Source: Acidimicrobiaceae bacterium
GTDB taxonomy: Bacteria > Actinomycetota > Acidimicrobiia > Acidimicrobiales > RAAP-2
Assembly: GCA_003157945.1 (NCBI GenBank)
Contig: PMFY01000077.1
Coordinates: 23,117-31,194, forward strand
Direction: 5' to 3'
DNA: 8,078 bases
A model generated the notes under the pieces. It ran no database searches, was not told the origin of the DNA, and worked only from the letters and a program-made list of their open reading frames with translations. Made by a program: the position numbers and the translations under genes. This document shows, one piece after another, positions 5,702 through 8,078 of this stretch (the stretch's first letter is position 1; each line of letters starts with the position of its first letter).

Positions 5702-6001
5702 TCAGGACGGCTGGGCCGACGGGCGGGCGTGCACGCTGTCGTGGATGAGCATGAACCGCATCGACCAGTATCCCGGCCGAGGTTCGGAGAGTTGATGACG
5801 GGCCCAGAGGAAGCCGGTCAACGTCACCGCAGCCGCGACGAGCCAGCTGACCACCCCGGTGGCCAGGACCCACGGCGTGGATCCCGAGAGCAGGGCGCCC
5901 AGGCCCGCACCGGCGACGGCCAACCCGACGAAGCCCGCCCGGAGCGCCCAGACGGCCGTCCGCCAGTGTCCGTTGGCCCGCAGCTCCGGTGGTTCGTCCA
6001 T
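5702..6001 (-). CDS. Small two-helix membrane protein of unknown function
   Basis: This 99-residue protein has a short polar N-terminus (MDEPPELRANGHWR), two hydrophobic segments at about residues 20-40 and 43-67 separated by the tight turn SGSTPW, and a polar tail of about 32 residues with HQLSEPRPGYWSMRF. It is probably an inner-membrane hairpin with both ends on the same side. No family is recognised. The frame is open far upstream (to about 7159 on the minus strand), but that part is antisense to two plus-strand genes. The ATG at 6001 is chosen because it begins the compact protein and a CACAAT box lies exactly six bases upstream. It is divergent from the zinc-ribbon gene at 6113 and may be co-transcribed with the VOC gene. 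Confidence 0.72.
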   Translation of the reverse strand: MDEPPELRANGHWRTAVWALRAGFVGLAVAGAGLGALLSGSTPWVLATGVVSWLVAAAVTLTGFLWARHQLSEPRPGYWSMRFMLIHDSVHARPSAQPS

Positions 6002-6003
6002 GC

Positions 6004-6013
6004 CACAATTGTG
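6004..6013. promoter_or_regulatory. Palindrome CACAATTGTG over the -10 box
   Basis: This perfect 10-bp palindrome includes the predicted -10 box of the membrane-protein gene and ends two bases before its start codon. A dimeric repressor bound here would block the promoter. It is short, and no second copy was found in the window. Confidence 0.3.
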
Positions 6014-6037
6014 CCCGGTGACACGGTGGAGGGGCAA
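6008..6037 (-). promoter_or_regulatory. Leaderless promoter of the small membrane-protein gene
   Basis: On the minus strand, TTGCCC (6032-6037, 4 of 6 matches) and CACAAT (6008-6013, 4 of 6 matches to TATAAT) are separated by 18 bases, and the -10 box ends six bases before the ATG at 6001. Transcription would start at or next to the A of the ATG. Confidence 0.45.
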
Positions 6038-6097
6038 GAGTCCTTGGTCCCCGGGCCGGCATCGCCGGACTGAGGAGCGGTAGGGAGATGCCGCTGT

Positions 6098-6109
6098 CAT
6101 ACTGGGAGG
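6098..6109 (+). promoter_or_regulatory. Possible extended -10 box and ribosome binding site of the zinc-ribbon gene
   Basis: CATACT (6098-6103) is preceded by TGT, giving an extended -10 pattern, and is followed directly by GGGAGG (6104-6109), three bases before the ATG at 6113. The two signals are so close that the mRNA would have almost no leader; one of them may be fortuitous. Confidence 0.3.
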
Positions 6110-6112
6110 GCG

Positions 6113-6655
6113 ATGTCGGTCCCCGTGGGATCCGCTGGAGTCGGAGCCCCTCCGTGCCGCTTCTGCGGCCTCCGTCCCGTCATGGAGATGTACCGGGGAC
6201 GCCCTGGTGGCGAAGGCATCTGCGTCTCCTGCATGTCCCGCATCACGGGGTCGTTCGCCGCCGACACCGGGATGATCCTCGGTGGCGGGCGGCGCACCGT
6301 CGAAGGGGAGCGCGGAGCCGCCGCTGGCGAGGGGGGGACCTTCGAGGCCTTCCAAGAAGCCTGGAACTCGAACAGCGTGGCTCGGAGCGTCGCGGTGTAC
6401 GCCGATGCCGGAGAGGACGAGATCGAAACGGTCCTGTACGGCGAGGCCGGCGACGATTCGGCGGATCGCGTGACCCGGCAGGTCGAACTGGTGCGGACTC
6501 TCCTGGTCGGACGGGGCTACGAGGAGATCGTGGTCACGATCGGGATCGACGTGGACCTGGCCGCAGCCGGGCAGCTCGGCGGCTTCCACCAGGTCCCCGA
6601 CCCGGACCGTCCCCGGTGGGCCGCCCACGTCCTGTTCCGCCGCAGTCGACCGTAG
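6113..6655 (+). CDS. Zinc-ribbon-like protein with an uncharacterised C-terminal domain
   Basis: This 180-residue protein has four cysteines in two CxxC pairs (Cys15/Cys18 in CRFC and Cys37/Cys40 in CVSC), 18 residues apart, the usual layout of a structural zinc ribbon or treble-clef knuckle. A glycine-rich, charged linker (about 55-77) follows. A second domain (about 78-180) is predicted as alternating helix and strand: FEAFQEAWN, VARSVAVYADAGEDEIETVLYGE, a helix with VTRQVELVRTLLVGRGY and a strand EEIVVTIGIDVDL. No signal peptide or membrane segment is seen. I do not recognise the second domain. The ATG at 6113 is the only start after the in-frame stop at 6071, apart from internal codons. 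It is divergent from the small membrane-protein gene. DNA or RNA binding is possible but unproven. Confidence 0.75.
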   Translation: MSVPVGSAGVGAPPCRFCGLRPVMEMYRGRPGGEGICVSCMSRITGSFAADTGMILGGGRRTVEGERGAAAGEGGTFEAFQEAWNSNSVARSVAVYADAGEDEIETVLYGEAGDDSADRVTRQVELVRTLLVGRGYEEIVVTIGIDVDLAAAGQLGGFHQVPDPDRPRWAAHVLFRRSRP

Positions 6656-6662
6656 CCGCCCA

Positions 6663-6675
6663 CCCGATGTTCGGG
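6663..6675 (+). terminator. Short hairpin after the zinc-ribbon gene
   Basis: CCCGA (6663-6667) and TCGGG (6671-6675) form a 5-bp stem with a 3-base loop eight bases after the TAG stop. It is the only simple stem in the 54-bp gap before the next start. There is no T tract, so this is a weak call. Confidence 0.2.
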
Positions 6676-6696
6676 GCCCTCCGCTCCACCCTCGGT

Positions 6697-6702
6697 TACC
6701 TT
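6697..6702 (+). promoter_or_regulatory. -10 box before a short leader ORF
   Basis: TACCTT ends seven bases before the ATG at 6710, close to the leaderless spacing seen elsewhere in the window. It would drive the short ORF at 6710 and the membrane-protein gene that overlaps it. No clear -35 box is seen. Confidence 0.35.
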
Positions 6703-6709
6703 CGCGGGA

Positions 6710-6787
6710 ATGCACACGATCCGAGTCGCCGAGGTCGCTCCCCACGAGGCCGTCCAATTCCCGGAAGTCGCCGATGCCGGCGCCTGA
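6710..6787 (+). CDS. Possible 25-residue leader ORF overlapping the membrane-protein start
   Basis: An ATG at 6710 opens a 25-codon frame (MHTIRVAEVA...) that ends at TGA 6785-6787, 14 bases inside the membrane-protein gene beginning at 6774 in another frame. It has a TACCTT box seven bases upstream and no Shine-Dalgarno sequence, as expected for a leaderless ORF. Ribosomes finishing it would release right after the downstream start, so translational coupling is possible. The peptide has no run of one amino acid that would suggest attenuation. It may also be chance; conservation of the start and overlap in relatives would decide. Confidence 0.35.
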   Translation: MHTIRVAEVAPHEAVQFPEVADAGA

Positions 6788-7460
6788 CGGCGCCGCCGTC
6801 CCGGCGGAGCATCCATCCGGCCATGCTGAAGCGCGCTGGCCGATGGCACTCGCCGTCGTCGTGGCGGGGCTGTTGCGGGCCACACTTCCCCCCGAACTCC
6901 GCAACGGCGATGCCCGCTGGCTCCTCCTCGTCCTCCTTGCGGCCCTCCTCGGTGCACTCATCATCGGTGACCCGGGGCGCATCGACCGTGACCAGCCGTG
7001 GCTGAGGGTCCTCACGAGCACCCTCATCGGCGTGATCACCCTGGCCAATGCGGATGCCGCCATCCGGCTCGTGGTCTCGATCATCGACGTCTCGCCGTTC
7101 ACCAACGACGCCAAGGTGCTCCTGGCCAGCGGAGCTGCGATCTGGCTCACCAACGTCATCGCCTTCGGGCTCTGGTACTGGGCCCTCGACAGAGGCGGCC
7201 CGGCGGCGCGGGCCTCCGGGCCCGGCCGGCCTCCCGCCCTGATCTTCCCGGAGATGAAGAGCGAGGAGCACGTGGCCCCGGACTGGAGCCCCCAGTTCGT
7301 GGACTACTTCCACTTCGCCTTCGCCACCGCCACCGCGTTCAGTCCGACCGACGTGTCAGCGATCAGGCCCTGGATGAAAGTGATGATGATGTCCGAGGAG
7401 GCGATTTCGCTCGTCGTGGCACTCCTGGTCGTGGCCCGGGCGGTCAATATCCTCAAGTGA
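6774..7460 (+). CDS. Multi-spanning membrane protein with ion-channel-like C-terminal pore segment
   Basis: This 228-residue integral membrane protein has hydrophobic segments at about 24-38, 48-65, 78-104, 114-136 and 204-225. A conserved RWP motif (21-23) precedes the first, and LTNVIAFGLWYWALDRGGP (125-143) ends the fourth. A cytoplasmic or periplasmic loop (144-172) follows. The next segment, FHFAFATATAFSPTDV (179-194), then a helix to ARAVNI, has the order of the pore helix, filter and inner helix of a two-helix potassium channel. The filter TVGYG is replaced, so potassium selectivity is not expected. I recall closely similar proteins in Streptomyces and other actinobacteria, usually annotated only as membrane proteins. 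The start ATG 6774 has GGAAG (6763-6767) six bases upstream; ATG 6843 would lose the RWP motif. It converges on the SDR gene. Confidence 0.82.
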   Translation: MPAPDGAAVPAEHPSGHAEARWPMALAVVVAGLLRATLPPELRNGDARWLLLVLLAALLGALIIGDPGRIDRDQPWLRVLTSTLIGVITLANADAAIRLVVSIIDVSPFTNDAKVLLASGAAIWLTNVIAFGLWYWALDRGGPAARASGPGRPPALIFPEMKSEEHVAPDWSPQFVDYFHFAFATATAFSPTDVSAIRPWMKVMMMSEEAISLVVALLVVARAVNILK

Positions 7461-7533
7461 GCCGACGCCGGTGGGCGACCACGGGCAACGTCGACCCCTC
7501 GATCGCGCACCGGATCGGCCCCGATGCGGTCGC

Positions 7534-8078
7534 TCAGGGTCGGAAGACCTGTTCGAAGATCCCGTCCACTCCCGATCCGTGCAGCGTCATCCCCCCATCG
7601 ACCACGATGTTCTGCCCGGTGATGAAACGGGCCAGGTCAGAGCACAGGAAGACCACCACGCCGGCGATGTCGTCGGGCTCACCGATCCGACCGAGTGGGG
7701 TCGTCCGCTCGAACCGGGCACGCTCATGGGGGAGGAACTGCAGCAGGGGCTCCGTCAGGGCGGTCAGGATCATCCCGGGCGACACCGCGTTCACACGGAT
7801 CCCCGGACCGTATTCGAGGGCCGCGGATGCGGTGATGGCGGCCACCCCCGCCTTGGCTGCGGCATAAGGTGCCTCTCCGGCGGCCGGCCTCGTACCGCTG
7901 ATCGATGCCGTCGACACGATGCTCCCGCCACCGGATGCACGAATGTGCGGCACCGCGGCCCGGAAGCCCAGGTACACTCCGGTCAGATTGACGGCCAGCA
8001 TCCGATCCCACTCCTCGGGAGCCCATTCGTGCAGCGGCGACTGGTTCCCGACGCCTGCGTTGTTGAACATGATCGTGA
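7534..8078 (-). CDS. Short-chain dehydrogenase/reductase (5'-partial)
   Basis: The right edge cuts the N-terminus: the frame runs through the edge with T-I before MFNNAG, and the N-terminal TGxxxGIG cofactor motif of SDRs is missing, so Met at 8070 is internal. What is visible is typical of the classical SDR family. Counting from that Met, these are NNAG (3-6), Asn28 in VNLTG, Ser56, and Tyr69-x3-Lys73 in YAAAKAG, the complete Asn-Ser-Tyr-Lys tetrad with the usual 13-residue Ser-Tyr spacing. VSPGM (96-100) and a VDGG (157-160) near the C-terminus follow. The enzyme is a cytosolic NAD(P)-dependent oxidoreductase of an alcohol or ketone; the substrate cannot be told, and the cofactor-choosing residues lie outside the window. 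About 180 of roughly 250 residues are present. Confidence 0.93.
   Translation of the reverse strand, partial: TIMFNNAGVGNQSPLHEWAPEEWDRMLAVNLTGVYLGFRAAVPHIRASGGGSIVSTASISGTRPAAGEAPYAAAKAGVAAITASAALEYGPGIRVNAVSPGMILTALTEPLLQFLPHERARFERTTPLGRIGEPDDIAGVVVFLCSDLARFITGQNIVVDGGMTLHGSGVDGIFEQVFRP

Noticed and set aside
4588..6062. Long minus-strand frames over the second DUF1801 and VOC genes
   Set aside because: Composition is low-complexity Arg/Gly/Pro and they conflict with recognised protein families in other frames.
6002..7159. Upstream extension of the small membrane-protein frame on the minus strand
   Set aside because: It is antisense to the zinc-ribbon and channel-like genes and shows no domain. 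The compact protein starts at 6001, where a -10 box has the right distance.
1..8078. Defence island, mobile element, toxin-antitoxin pair or biosynthetic cluster
   Set aside because: No nuclease, helicase, transposase, integrase, antitoxin-like regulator, reverse transcriptase or assembly-line enzyme is visible on either strand, and the only inverted repeats are small local hairpins.

Overview
This is high-GC DNA with dense coding on both strands, and the codon third positions are mostly G or C. One secreted protein carries tandem repeats of the type GYWLVAADGGVFAFGDA. That repeat family is especially common in Acidimicrobiia and related soil, freshwater or marine Actinobacteria, so an acidimicrobial actinobacterium is the most likely source. 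This assignment is an inference from protein style; the window holds no rRNA or marker gene.

Layout, left to right. (1) 3-992 (+) is the end of a conserved actinobacterial protein of unknown function, cut by the left edge. (2) 1032-1415 (-) is a DCC-family (DUF393) thiol-disulfide oxidoreductase. (3) 1557-1931 (+) is a small DUF1801 protein, divergent from the DCC gene. (4) 1986-3293 (-) is an exported beta-repeat protein with its own promoter and a strongly folded 5' leader. (5) 3529-5199 (+) is a likely three-gene run: a cysteine-free thioredoxin-fold (ATP10-like) protein, a class I SAM methyltransferase and a second DUF1801 protein. (6) 5273-6001 (-) holds a two-helix membrane protein followed by a VOC (glyoxalase-fold) protein. 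(7) 6113-6655 (+) is a protein with an N-terminal CxxC...CxxC zinc-ribbon-like motif. (8) 6710-7460 (+) is a 25-codon leader ORF overlapping a multi-spanning membrane protein with a channel-like but altered pore segment. (9) 7534-8078 (-) is an SDR oxidoreductase cut by the right edge.

The genes look like ordinary chromosomal housekeeping or accessory genes in short, often convergent or divergent units. I see no CRISPR array, transposase, integrase, toxin-antitoxin pair, biosynthetic cluster, tRNA or rRNA, and no convincing sign of a new multi-gene system.

The most interesting signals are in regulation. Several genes have a TANNNT-like -10 box six or seven bases before an ATG or GTG, which suggests leaderless transcripts. 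The repeat-protein gene instead has a -35/-10 promoter followed by a long imperfect hairpin that fills its 5' leader. A short ORF overlaps the start of the membrane protein. At the protein level, the channel-like segment with the potassium-channel filter replaced, and a worn sixth repeat in the secreted protein, are the best leads.
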